A stretch of 64,000 nt of DNA from Dendrobium chrysotoxum (lineage: Eukaryota; Streptophyta; Magnoliopsida; Asparagales; Orchidaceae), in NCBI GenBank assembly GCA_019925795.1, contig CM034298.1:53780365-53844364 (forward strand), in the 5' to 3' direction. The notes under the pieces are model-generated. The model was given only the letters and a program-made list of their open reading frames with translations, had not been told where the DNA came from and did no database searches. Within the stretch, counting starts at the first letter, position 1. Each line of letters opens with the position of its first letter. Below, piece after piece: positions 1-11,099 of this stretch. The position numbers and the translations under genes were made by a program.

Positions 1-53
<53 letters not shown>
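1..53. repeat. (TTA)n microsatellite
   Basis: About 17 uninterrupted TTA units open the window. Simple repeat, no coding signal. Confidence 0.97.
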
Positions 54-1570
54 GTGGAAAGAATGAGTTAATAAACTATAAGACTAAACAAAGGAGATAG
101 AGAGTATTATTTTGGAGGATTCAAACATAGAGTGCATCGAGGAAGATTTAGCCATCATGATGGTTGCTACTTAGGAAGGTGAAATAGTGCTCACATTACT
201 ATAGAAAGTATTGAGGAAGGGACCAAGGAAGACCCACTAATAAAAAAATGAGTAGACATACCCTTTTATTGAGATTGGGAAAATTATAGAAGGAAAAGTG
301 GAGACATAGGCCTCAATAAAGTTAATCATTAGTAAGGATTTAAAGTTAAAGAAAAATATGTTGAGGCTATAAGGCTTGCCATTATATTATAAAGGATGCT
401 AAAAGGTGCTCAAGTGTAGTATGCTATGCACTGCCCCAATCGGTTGGTCTTCTTATCACTGGATCTTTATCTTCCTAGGTTCTTAGTTAATCCTAAGACT
501 TTCTTCTTTAGGAGGGCACCTAGTATTAATTACCTTTGACCTAACTTGTGGGCTAGAGCCTCCTTATAACTCTTCTAGCCATGTGTTCCTAAGAACAACA
601 CAAGGGTATATATTTATGAAAATTAACTTCGAATTGTGGATTATATTTCTTCTCGTTTTAAAATTTTCAATTTTTATTCATTTCTATAGTATGTAGTATC
701 TTTATAAATAAGAATGGGTTGCCTATGACTGCATGTCATACATTCAGGGTCCTATATTGCATAATTTCATTTATTATGACTTGCCTAATGATGACATACT
801 TTATAGTTAATTGTCTCACAGCTTTGAATCATTTGTATTTCTTATTCCAATTTAAAATATATGGCTTTGGGTGTGGCATGATATCTAACCTTAATTATTC
901 AACAAGAATTTCAAATATAAGTGGATGTTTAGTTACTAAGGATAGAGTTTTGGGAGCAATTTAAGTTGATTTGAGTTTAAAGTAGTGTTACTTTTAAGAG
1001 AGGGGGTGCAAGTATGACTTAACTTGAATTTAATAAATTCTATATATGCGAGTTTGAAATGTATTGAGTGTTAAATCCTAAAATTAAATTTTCTTGATAA
1101 TCTTTAAATCTTGTTAAATTCTAATAAACCACTTAACATTTTTTTATCATGATTTAGAATTTAAATAATTGTTATATGTAATATATTTAAAGTAAAAAAC
1201 TATAATTTTTTGAACATGTTAATTTCTACTCCCCCAAATTTAACAAATAATGCTAATTTTTTAAAATGACAAAAATATATTTAAAATTGTTTAAAAGGAT
1301 TTTCTTTAATTCTTTGATTAAATCCCACTTAGCTATATATTAAACAACCTAAGAAGTTGGAAAAAGTATCACAAGCATAATTTCTTTTATTTTAATTCTA
1401 AAAACTAGCATTGGAAAAATGCTCTAATTTCCATCTCCTACTAGTGGCACTACCAAACTAGAACACATTGGATTCCCTTTTGAAATACCTTTTTTTTTTC
1501 ATAATTTCTTTTTAAAAGCATGGACTATCACAATTTGCTAAGTACAAAGAGTATATAAATTAAAGAAAAC
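54..1570. other. Intergenic, no gene recognised
   Basis: AT-rich sequence 3' of the ABCG gene. The only open stretch (719-964, plus strand) has no recognisable domain or plausible gene structure. The segment at 60-420 may be eroded retroelement sequence, but I could not match it to a family. Confidence 0.5.
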
Positions 1571-1576
1571 TTTATT
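1571..1576 (-). terminator. Candidate polyadenylation signal of the ABCG gene
   Basis: Minus-strand AATAAA about 180 nt downstream of the ABCG stop codon, a plausible 3' UTR distance. Motif only; no transcript evidence is available. Confidence 0.4.
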
Positions 1577-1755
1577 CAAACTTGAGCATGGCTTCATGAT
1601 ATTTGGAACCATGCTTAGTTTTTTTCTTCATCTCTATATGAATAGTATCAATTTGATTTATACAACATAATGTAAGGCTACAAAAATGCTATTGAATAAG
1701 ATTAAGAGAGTAATCTGTGTAGAAGTTAGGGATGATAATAAATCATATAGAAAAC

Positions 1756-3866
1756 TTAGCAGACCTGTTTGAAATCACCACCCATCATTTCTCTACACGT
1801 TGCCACCCTAACTTTCTCAGAAGCCTTCAAAATCACTATGAGTGATGCTCTATATAATATGACCATCCCAAGTAGTATAACTAAATCAACCCACTTTGAA
1901 TATCCCATCTCTACTTGAAACATTTTATTTAAGATGTCATTTCCATTTATAAGGGTTGGCAATTTTTCTATTGTTTGACTATTAAGAAAACTTTGCCCCT
2001 TGAACTCATTTTTATAAAATCCTTGAACTGCATACTTGTGAAAAGAGATGTAATATAGTGGGTATCTCCATAACACCATTGGGAGTTCACTGGGAAGCCG
2101 AAAAAAACCTCCATTGAGCATCATCACACCTTGGATTCCAGCTCCTATGATAATGCCCATTAGAAAATCAGAGACTGTGGCGGCAACTATCATCATAAGA
2201 CCCTCAACAAGCATCATGCATGTTAAAAGTATAAGTGAAAAATAAGCAAAATGACTAATGTTGCCTCGAAGTCCTGCTAAGTAATAGGCGATGGCTCCTG
2301 GGACTATAGAGATGAAGGCTAAGTATGGTATAGAGGAGATCGTATTGGCAATAACAAATGTAGTGACACCATAATGCCCATTGAGTCTCTCCTTTCTGAA
2401 GATCTGCAAAGAAAATTATCATTAGATATAAATAAACTTTTCTTCTATAAATGATTAATCTTCAATATAAATTGATAAAGAAAGAGTTCATACAAAAAAT
2501 TTTAACATAGAATCAATGACTAATGATTTTGATGTAATAAAGAAGCATCGTACATAATTCAACATGCCTAAAGCAAATAGCCACTTATAGATTATTCATA
2601 TTTATAAATAGTTAAAATTTTCTAATTTTATAATAATAACAACAAGTCTTTATCCCACTACGCGGTATTGGCTACATGAATCATTGTTCTCCATTATGTT
2701 TTATTAAGAGTCAAATTTCATTTAAATCTAATAAAAAATATTATTCTAATACTTTATAACCCAATCTTTTTAGGTTTATCTCTCCATTCTTAACATTGGC
2801 CAAATCTAATACATCTGCTCTCCTAATCGAGTCATCAGAAGGCCAACATTTTATGTGACCAAATCATCTCAGATGACTCTCTCTAATCTTATTTGTCACT
2901 GGAGCTACTCCAACCTTTTCACGTATATACTTATTACGTATATGTTAAAATTTTTTTAACATAACATAATGAAGAAAAATGATTCATGCAGTCGACCCAC
3001 ATAGTGAGATAAAGGTTTAATGTTGCTGTTGTTGTTACATCATTGAATTCGCCATGCTTACCTTCATGTCTTCTGCAAAGGAAGGGAAGCCCCCAATTGC
3101 CATAAACGTGAGAAACGAAGTAATGAAGCCAAGCATTGAACTCTTTGCCTGAGATGAATAAATAAAGCTGTCTTCAGATTCCTAACGTTAACATCTAAGT
3201 AAGAGTATTATAAATGAGTTAACTCATTACTTTAATGAGTTAAATAAATATTAATGTTATTTATATATTTTTTTATGATTTCAAGATTATAATGTCATAT
3301 GAATAAGTATTAATATTAAAATGTTAAATATATAAATACAAAAATTTTGTGGTATATGTGTAAGGAAAAGATTATTTGATATATAATTTTTATGTATTTA
3401 TGTATAACATCTAAATTTTGATATTTATTTATAATTTTATATAACATACTAATTTTTAAATTATATAAAAATACTATTAGTATTAATTTTAAAAAAAAAT
3501 TATATAAATAAATATTAAAATTTATATGCTAGATATAAATATAAATATATGAAATTATGTGGTATATTTGCAAACCCCCTAACTTTTTTCTAATAATAAT
3601 AATGTGAAACATAAATATAAAAAATAAAAAATATATATAGATTATAGACAGATAGTTAAAGTACGAACCTGAATAGAATTGTATTTTTGAATTTGACCGT
3701 TGCGGTGATAAATGGTTCCAATGGAGATGCAAAGAGCGAGATATATAGCGAATCGGAGCCGAACATGTTTACGAACGATCTCTGTGTGAGGACCACGATT
3801 TGTGTAAAGAAGCCCGCTTTGCTCCCGCGTTTCACCAGACCGCATCTCTTTATTCATTCATAAAGC

Positions 3867-3935
<69 letters not shown>

Positions 3936-6900
3936 AGGAGAATGACTAAAAAGCTAAAATTAAGGAAATGAGAACAAATTAACCTCTGTTAATTAATAGA
4001 TTAATCAGACTAATTAATGAAAAAAATTATATCAAAATGTCCTAATGTAATATTTATCTTTGATTTACATTAAGATTAGTGTTGTATATGATATACTGAT
4101 TAGGTAGAATCTCATTATACTAAGGGTGGTCAATTGCCCATAAAATCAAATTTTACTTATAGGGGGATAATTTTGGGAATACCCCCCTAATTTTTTTTAA
4201 CCCTAAGAAACAGTGTGTCGTTCATCGTTCTTCTTGTTCTGATGAAGTTAGAGAAGATCTCTCTCTCTCTCTTATCTCTCATTCTCGTTCATGCAAAAAG
4301 ATTGAATCTTATCTTATGCATTTTTTTTAATATATATTTAATTATTTATTTAATGAATTTGCTCATAAGAAGAAACTAGTTCCGCTCTTGTATACTGAAT
4401 TACACTAATACCAATGCAAATAATAGGATTTTAAAGCTTCATTATATGACATACATGGGCGAAACCAGCCTCTCGTTTGAGAGTGGGCAAAATATGATTG
4501 TGCGATGTATAATCTTATGTATGAAATTGAAAATATTTTATTTTTAATTTGGGCAATTGCATTTATTAAAGGTGAGCAAAATAATTAAAATATTTATTTT
4601 TCTAAGAAAGAAAAAGATTTTAGAGTGGGCAATTGCTCATCCTGAACTCTTCCTGATTCCGCCCCAGATGACATACTAATACATTTTGCATTACTCTGTT
4701 ATATGATATACTGAATTACACTAATCTCAGTACAAATCAAAAGATTATAAGCTAATCCTGATGCATTTTGCATTAAAATATCTTGAAATTATTTTTTTAC
4801 TCAATAATAAACCACAAACAATCACGTATTAAATGATTCATATCATGATTATTCGATAAGTTTCATGCTGACTGTCGACTACCTAATGCAACACTCAATT
4901 TTTCTTATCTAGGCCTTAGGACCTGACAACGTAAATAAGGAAATATGTAAAATGGAGATATTAATTACCATTTTATGTATGATAGCAATCTTTGAAAGTA
5001 ATTGTAGCATGTACATTGATGAAGAATAAGAATCCACAAGGATCTCAATGGCTTTGGATGTGGTGGTTTGCCCAGCTTCTATGTCTTCTTCATTGTCCTG
5101 CTCATTTGATTTATTGGAGAATATTTTGTAAGCTTCATTAAATATAATAATTTATTAAATTAAATAAGAGCTAGAAATAGAGAAAAATTATTTAACCAAA
5201 AAAAATTGCACTCACAGTTTCAAAGTCTTTGTTGATGGTTCTTAGGAAGTGATCAGAAGGATTTTGCAGTGATGGACAAGGGAATCCATTGGCAGCAAAG
5301 AACTGTGATGAAGATGATGAATCTAGCATGTAATTTTGTTAAAAAATGTATAAAAAGAATGTAATTATGCTTTAATATACACAAAAGTTAAGGGATTCGT
5401 ATCATGATTATTCGACAAATTTCAAGCTGGCTACCAATAATCTGATGCAACCCTCTATTTTTCTCATCCAGGATTTGGAACACGATAACGATAGTGTTGT
5501 TGTTGATGTATTAAAAAATTAAATTTTATATTATTATGAGAATATCCTCCTATAAATTATATTGGGATAATTTTGAAATTTATTTAGAGATTATTGCAAT
5601 AATATATATATATATATATAACAATAATCTTAAAATAAATTAAATAATTTTAAAATAATTTGATATAATTTATAGGGGTGTCAAAATAGGTCAACGAGTT
5701 AGGTTCAGATCCGACTCAAAATTAAAATGACCTGAATTTGGTCAACATGAATGGCCAAATCTGACACATTTAAAAAATGAGTAAAAAATTGAGCCCAAAT
5801 CCAGCACGCTAGCAGCCCAAGCATGACATGATAATCCGTTTAATTAAAAAAATATTTTTATTAGTTTATTAATCATATATTTTACATTGATTGATTAAAA
5901 ATTAGAAGATTATATCAATAAATAAAATAATTTATGAAAAAAATTATTAAATTGGTCATATTCGAGACAAAATTGGTTGTCAGGTCAATCTGAACCCTAC
6001 CCATTTAATAAATGAGTCAAACTACATGACTCTAATATAACCTATTTATTAAATGGGTTAACTTAAATCCAGATTTTCAGATCAGATTTGAATTAGGTTG
6101 ACGGATCGAGCTATTTTTTGACACCTCTAAATAATTTATATGAGAATACTCATAATAAATAAATAAATAAATAAATAAGCACCAACCTCCTTAGCTAAGC
6201 TAGGCGAACCAAAGAAAACGGTCCTCCCATACGCCAAGAGGCAAACCGTACGAAAAAGACCGAAAACCTCCGCGGTTGGCTGGTGCACCGCAGCTAAAAC
6301 TGTTATCTGTTCCCTCGCTGCCATCCGTCCGATTCGATCCATCACGTGGAAAGCAGCCGCGCTATCTAGCCCGCTACTCGGCTCATCCAGAAACAGAACC
6401 TTCGGCCTAGCCAACAGCTCAAGGCAAATACTCAGCCTTCTCCTTTGCCCGCCGCTTATCCCCTTCGATGAACGGCCACCAATCCTCCTACCGGCGATTC
6501 GGCTAAGCCCCATTTCCTGTAGCGTTTCCTCCGCCCTCTGTAGTCTAGCCTCTCTTCCCATTGTTTTGCTGAGTTGTAGCTCCGCGGCATAGTGTACCGC
6601 CTCCCTCACTGTTAATGTTGCCATTAATATGTCTTCTTGCATTACATAGGACTGAAAGAAATAAAAAAATATTAATTTTGAATTTGCAAATTGTTAAATA
6701 TAATCCAATTATAATTAAATAAAAAATGAGACAAATAATATTCCTAATTAATTTGACAAAGTTTTATTTATCATTATTGTTAGCATGCAATAACTATCAT
6801 TTTATCCTAATCATTTTTTATTTTCTATTTAGACTTCATTTGGGTTGATTTTTTTTACTACTTTTTCAAATGGCTTTTCGTACAAAAATTTTGTACTCGA

Positions 6901-8323
6901 AAGCTATTTCTGAAAGCAGTAAAAAAGTTATCTCAAACGGAGCCTTATGAATATTGTATAAATTATACAAGCTATGTTAGACAACTTTAGCTCTATCTCT
7001 TGTCTTAGTACTTTTCTTGGGCAAAACTTTATTTATACATATTCAAAGGGTGGGGTTATGAGCTGAGGCATTGAGGGCATACGCTCCCGCTTAGCTGTTA
7101 GACTGAGATTTTATTTGGACAACTTTTTTTACTATTTTTTAAAACAACTTTTTGATATAAAAATATTTATACTAGAAATTTTTGTATTAAAAAATTACTT
7201 TAGAAAGCAGTAAGAAAGTTGTCCCAAAAGAAATCTGAGTTGCTTGATTAGAGTGACTCGGTTGCCTCCTAACCCCTCTTTACTTAATAAATTAAGATTA
7301 AAATTATTACATGTTAAAAATTTTAAGTCGGTAAAGTATATGTTTTATATCTTTAACATTGTATATAGATAAATATTGTAAGACCTAGAATTTTTTATGT
7401 AGAGTGCCTAAAAAGTGAAAAAAATCATGAGATTGAAAAATCCTTTATATAATAGGTGATATAAGAATTCTACGTTCCTCATAATTCAAGAAGATTTGGA
7501 TGATCCCAAATTTAATTTCAGAAAACTTTTATTAAAAAATATCTTGAAATTCATGCCCAATTAAGCCGATTTTTAGTGATGTATCAATTTTAGGTTTCAT
7601 TTGGGGCAACTTTTTAACTGTTTTATAAAGTAGCTTTTTAATACAACTATAAATTATTATACTAAGATTTTGTTTGGGACGACTTTCTTACTACTTCTTA
7701 AAGCAGCTTTTTAGTACAAAAATTAAAATTTTTATACTAAAAAGATGCTTTAAGAAGCAGTAAGAATGCTGTCCGAAACAAAGTCTAAAAATCTGCTTTA
7801 AAAAATAGTAAGAAAGATATCCCAAACGAAGCCTTAAACAAAATAAATAAATAATAGAGCATTTAAACTCACTGCAAGACCAAATGCCAAAATCTGCGTG
7901 CGGCCATTAACCAAAAGCTCTCCACTGCATCTAAGGTTCGATGCCAACCTTCCTAATGAATTAATTAAATCCATAAGAACACTTTTAATTGTTTTTAAGC
8001 TCTAATATTTGAAAATACGAAGAGATAATTATCTATTAATAATTCATTAACGCACCTGCGAGGGCGTCCAGAAGGGTTGATTTGCCACAGCCCGACGGGC
8101 CCATTATGGCCAGAACTTCGCCGGGTCGGGCCATTCCGGTGATCTTCGAAAGTATGGGAACGCACTCGCTTCCCTTTCCGTCTAAAGACCGAACACAGAG
8201 ATCCTCCCAGGTAAGCAAAACGCCAACCCCGCCAGCGGCATTGGGCGGGCCTTCTTCTCCGGTGGGGCTTTCGCCGTCCATTGCCGGCGATGGTGAAGGA
8301 GTTATAACGTCGTACGAAAACAT
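1756..8323 (-). CDS. ABCG-family half-size ABC transporter, 8 exons
   Basis: Exons, in transcript order: 8323-8056, 7952-7873, 6651-6187, 5302-5216, 5097-4969, 3845-3669, 3148-3062, 2403-1756. Every intron is GT-AG, the phases join, and the sum is 1941 nt (646 aa), normal for a half-size ABCG protein. The ABC domain comes first: Walker A GPSGCGKS at residues 75-82, Q-loop VMQED near 121, signature ISGGQRRR near 181, Walker B VLFLDEP near 201, D-loop SGLD and H-loop His near 239. Exons 6-8 supply the membrane domain, with the family-typical run FMAIGGFPSFAEDMK followed by RKERLNGHYG. The start is the first ATG after an in-frame TAG at 8351-8353. Half-transporters of this type dimerise in membranes and export lipids, cutin or wax precursors or hormones; the substrate here is unknown. 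The intron-rich layout and exon 7-8 sequence fit the ABCG11/12/13/15-like group rather than intronless ABCG members. Exon 6 is divergent before the first membrane helix. No frameshift or premature stop was seen. Confidence 0.9.
2638..3037. mobile_element. Two RTE LINE 3' ends in inverted orientation (ABCG intron 7)
   Basis: 2638-2945 resembles the 3' end of the RTE LINE at 60325-60640, in the same (minus) orientation, beginning with a CAA-type tail and 'tttatcccactacg'. 2964-3037 is the same terminal ~75 bp in the opposite orientation, ending in a GTT-type tail. Together they make a head-to-head fold-back in the last intron of the ABCG gene. Confidence 0.75.
3871..3931. repeat. (TA)n microsatellite, ABCG intron 5
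   Basis: About 30 uninterrupted TA dinucleotides, beginning about 25 bp upstream (in the transcript sense) of the exon 6 acceptor at 3847-3846. It sits where the polypyrimidine tract and branch site would be expected. Confidence 0.97.
4454..4667. mobile_element. hAT-type MITE with perfect 8-bp target duplication, ABCG intron 5
   Basis: A 214-bp element flanked by ATGACATA at 4446-4453 and 4668-4675. The termini, catgggcgaaaccag and the complement of ctgattccgccccag, are imperfect inverted repeats of the GGGCGGA/CGAAACCAG type common in plant hAT elements. No coding capacity. Confidence 0.85.
4834..4932 (-). mobile_element. RTE LINE 5'-end fragment, ABCG intron 5
   Basis: Matches the 5' end of the LINE at 63385-63489 (shared landmarks: 'ctgtcgactacctaa', 'gcaac', 'gacctg-caac'). 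About 100 bp, ending about 35 bp from the exon 5 donor. Could be a SINE sharing this head sequence. Confidence 0.65.
5394..5508 (-). mobile_element. RTE LINE 5'-end fragment with GTT tail, ABCG intron 3
   Basis: A second ~100-bp copy of the LINE 5' end (attattcgacaa...ctggctacc...tttctcatccagg) directly followed by a short GTT repeat. A head sequence joined to a tail-type repeat suggests a short SINE-like derivative. Confidence 0.6.
5673..6130. mobile_element. TAGGGGTGT-type hAT MITE, ABCG intron 3
   Basis: Terminal inverted repeats TAGGGGTGTCAAAATAG and the complement of CTATTTTTTGACACCTCTA; flanked by ATAATTTA at 5665-5672 and 6131-6138. About 458 bp, non-coding, same end type as 21241-21706 and 26851-27202. 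Confidence 0.8.
6832..6944. mobile_element. Tourist-like MITE, ABCG intron 2
   Basis: A 113-bp near-palindrome (gacttcatttggg ... ctcaaacggagcc) with TTA target duplications at 6829-6831 and 6945-6947. It belongs to a family repeated through the window whose ends read GGCTTCGTTTGGGAC and whose interior holds 'aagcagtaaga'. Confidence 0.75.
7107..7235. mobile_element. Tourist-like MITE, ABCG intron 2
   Basis: Same family as 6832-6944, diverged (gattttatttggac ... gtcccaaaagaaatc), flanked by TGA trinucleotides. Confidence 0.65.
7593..7833. mobile_element. Tourist-like MITE interrupted by a second one, ABCG intron 2
   Basis: The outer element (ggtttcatttggggc ... tcccaaacgaagcc, TTA flanks) is split by another member at 7666-7785 with TAA target duplications at 7663-7665 and 7786-7788. 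Removing the inner copy restores the usual ~115-bp length. Confidence 0.75.
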
Positions 8324-8491
8324 GTTTTCCGGCTGAAGAATACTAAGCCGCTATTAACTGGCGTTGGGATTTCCTTCGTATTTGAAGCTGTGAGATGCTG
8401 AAGAGTTCAGTAGTTTGAAAGCGTTTGGAAGTTTTGGTAATCATAAGATGGAATTTTGATGAATTCAAAGGCCATTATTTGATGACTCTTA

Positions 8492-8984
8492 GGGACTGTT
8501 TGGCAACCAGTAAGGATTTAGTAAATCCTGTCAATTCTGATTTAAGAACTGCTTTCGAAGAGAGTGTAAATTATTTCAAATATAAGGATTTTAAAAATAT
8601 TGATATTTGATTTAAAATAAAATAAATACAGTATAAATTTTTTATGCATTTGGAATACATCACATAGATCATTTTTGGCGTATTTGAAATTCTTCCGATT
8701 TGAAAAGTTCCAAAAACACCAGAAATTTATTGCATTTGCTGCCGACCACCACCATCACCACCGTCATCGTCGGTCGCCAACGCCGCCCACCAACACATTT
8801 GCTGCCAGTGTTGGATACCGATTATTAGCCTACTTTTTTACATTTTATATTACATTCATTTTACTTTAAATCAAATAAAAATAATAATATCATGCATCTC
8901 ATGCATTATTTTTACAATGATCTAAATAATTCTAAAGTATTTCTTTTTACGTTACATTCCTTTTTCAAGCAACTAAATAGTCTC
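8492..8984. mobile_element. Tourist-like (PIF/Harbinger) non-autonomous element upstream of ABCG
   Basis: Ends GGGACTGTTTGGCAAC and, inverted, GAGACTATTTAGTTGC, flanked by TTA at 8489-8491 and 8985-8987. About 493 bp, starting about 170 bp upstream of the ABCG start codon. The middle (8745-8800) is a CAC/GCC-rich stretch that looks captured or expanded. Related 'ttgtttggcaa' sequence continues to about 9110. Confidence 0.65.
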
Positions 8985-9202
8985 TTAGTAAAATCTGAAT
9001 ATGTTAAATCTTGAAAATTGTTTGGCAAGATAATTGCTAAATCCTGTTAAATATTGTGAAACTGTTTGGTAATGTAATCCAGGATTTAAGGAGGTTAGTA
9101 AACTAAATTTAATGGGTTTTGAATTTAATTTGTATGTTAAGTACGAGTTACTTATTAATTTCAATTTTAATTACGTCAATAAGTAATAATGATAAATAAT
9201 AT

Positions 9203-10172
9203 TGTTGCGGACTCAAATATACGCGGTGATAGAGTTTAATATTTCCGTCTCAGCGTTGTACGTATATCCAGCACACAAACAAAAGAGTGAAAGAAACACC
9301 AGGATTTTTACGTGGAAAGCCCTGAAAAAGGGAAAAACCACGGGGCCACGCCCAGTTGAAAAAGTTCCACTAGTGTTGTTTGAAATACACGAGGCTGACT
9401 CGTCCCTTAACTTCAGGACGATCAGATTACAATGAGTATCAATTACAAGGCCAAGCAGAGTTCCGACGTCACTCGGGCGTCAGACAGAATTCCGGCGTCA
9501 CTTGGAAAGAAGTCCGGCGTCACTCGGGCGTCGGGTAGAATTCTAGCGTCGGGCAGAATTCCGGCGTCCCTCGGGCACCAGGTGGTGCTCCGGTGGTGTT
9601 CCGGCGGTGGTCGAGGAGGAGCTGTTCCCTCCTAGACTTCTCTTCTCTTCTTCTTCTCTTCTTGGCTTCTTGGCTTAGGTCCCCTCTTAAGAGAAATGAG
9701 GGGCTATTTATAGTTTTTCTGGAGTGGCATAGCCCGTAAATATGTGAGGGATCAAGGGCAAATAAGGAGTGATCCGGATGAACGGACGATATTGAATCCC
9801 TTGATCTTGAACCGTTTATCAAGCATTTGAAGGTCTTAATGATATCAGAATTCTGCGATCTTGGGCTCGTTGGATTCGTCTCGTCGAGCCGCTCGATTCG
9901 AGTATAAGCTCGTCAAAATCGGAGACCGTTTGGTAACACAAATTGCTGTTTGATGCTTCCAACAGCACTTCGGGTACTTGATTTGGACTCGTTTGGGCTC
10001 GGATTGAGTCCAATTTGGTGTTGTTGGATTCGTATTTCCGAGACGCTCAGTTCGACTGTAAGCTTGCTGAAATCGAAGTTTAAATAGTCTCCGAATTAAT
10101 TTTTGAAGTTTCCAACTTGAGTTTTTCCTCGAGATTCGTGCCCGATCAAGATAATTTTCCGATGACGTATCA
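9203..10172 (-). repeat. 3' LTR of the TR-GAG element
   Basis: 970 bp, beginning TGATACGTCATC and ending CCGCAACA in element orientation. A minus-strand TATAAATAG lies at 9704-9712 with a pyrimidine- and purine-rich stretch downstream. Low-copy GC-rich repeats (CGTCGGGCAGAATTC type) lie at 9470-9630. It lacks a 22-bp unit present in the other LTR. Confidence 0.95.
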
Positions 10173-10188
10173 GTTGCCCCCCTATTTT
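10173..10188 (-). other. Polypurine tract of the TR-GAG element
   Basis: In element orientation AATAGGGGGGCAAC immediately precedes the 3' LTR, the expected primer for plus-strand DNA synthesis. Confidence 0.7.
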
Positions 10189-10419
10189 TGGACGTCAAAG
10201 CTCCAGGAGTCCAAAAATATATGTGTCGGCTTTTCACTTTGGCAAAATCGCAAAAATTTGCGTTCCAAAAATTAAATGTTTGCTCGAACCCAATCATAGA
10301 GGCCCCGTTGAGCTCTGAAAGTGTCAAAATTGAGTCCGGAACGTCGAAAAACGTGTCCGGGGACCCCAAAAACGTCGAATTTGGACCGTCTGGGCCCGAA
10401 ATCAGAGCCCGGGAACTCG

Positions 10420-10535
10420 TAGGCGGCCGAACCGGCAGGCCGGCCGCCGCCCGCCGCCGCCCGCGGCGGCGCCCGCGCCAACCGGTGCGTCCGCGCGCGG
10501 AACCGCGCGGTTATAACCGCGCGGGGCGCGGTTAA
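10420..10535. repeat. CpG-dense tract with a perfect 22-bp palindrome
   Basis: About 80-90% G+C in an otherwise moderate context, made of GGC/CCG runs. 10503-10524 is a perfect self-complementary 22-mer centred on TTATAA. Arg/Pro-rich open frames here are by-products of composition. Confidence 0.8.
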
Positions 10536-10683
10536 TTTTAAAAAATATATTATTTTTTTATTATTATTATTTTTTAAGTGGCGGGGCCCAAAAAATTCCG
10601 AAAAATCCCAAAAAATTCCGAAAAATTTGAAAAAATTCAGGGAATTTAATAAAATTTTGGAATCCTCCCCCCCTCAAAAATAA

Positions 10684-10692
10684 TATAAATAG
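10684..10692 (+). promoter_or_regulatory. Antisense TATA box in the TR-GAG 3' tract
   Basis: TATAAATAG on the plus strand, opposite to gag, followed about 30 bp later by a C/T-rich start-like region (10715-10745). Some Tat-lineage elements carry an antisense ORF between pol and the 3' LTR; this could be the promoter of such a unit, although no intact ORF follows. Confidence 0.4.
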
Positions 10693-10734
10693 ACCCCCAG
10701 GGCCTAGGAGAAACTCGCCCCTTCTTCCTTTCTC

Positions 10735-11085
10735 CCTCTGGCTTTTGGCATTTTGAGGCTTTCCGCCGTTTTTGAGTAGGTGACTTTCCCTACTTAACTC
10801 GGCGCCCCTCCCTTTGCGTAGAAATTAGAGTATTCCTCTCTTTTCCCCTCTAGTTTCTGGTATTTTGAGGCATTCCGCCGTTTTTGAGTAGGTGATTTTT
10901 CCTACTTGACTCGGCGCCCCTCCCTTTGCGCAGAAGTTAGCGGTTTTCCCTCTTTTTTCTCTCATTCTGGCTTTCTGACAGTTGAGGCATTCCGTTGTTA
11001 TTCAGTAGGTGATTTTCCCTACTTGAGACAACGCCCCTCCTCTTGTACAGGAGTTAGAAATTTCTTTTCTTTTTCATTCCTTCAT
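10735..11085. repeat. Three ~115-bp tandem units
   Basis: Landmarks 'gaggc-ttccg' then 'agtaggtga' then 'ctactt' and 'cgcccctcc' recur three times. Each holds an AGTAGG...CCTACT inverted repeat. Confidence 0.75.
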
Positions 11086-11099
11086 GTGGAGGTGAGATG

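Noticed and set aside
10188..10535. 115-aa Arg/Pro-rich open frame
   Set aside because: Runs through a CpG-rich palindromic tract with no family match; overlapping frames on the other strand are equally open.
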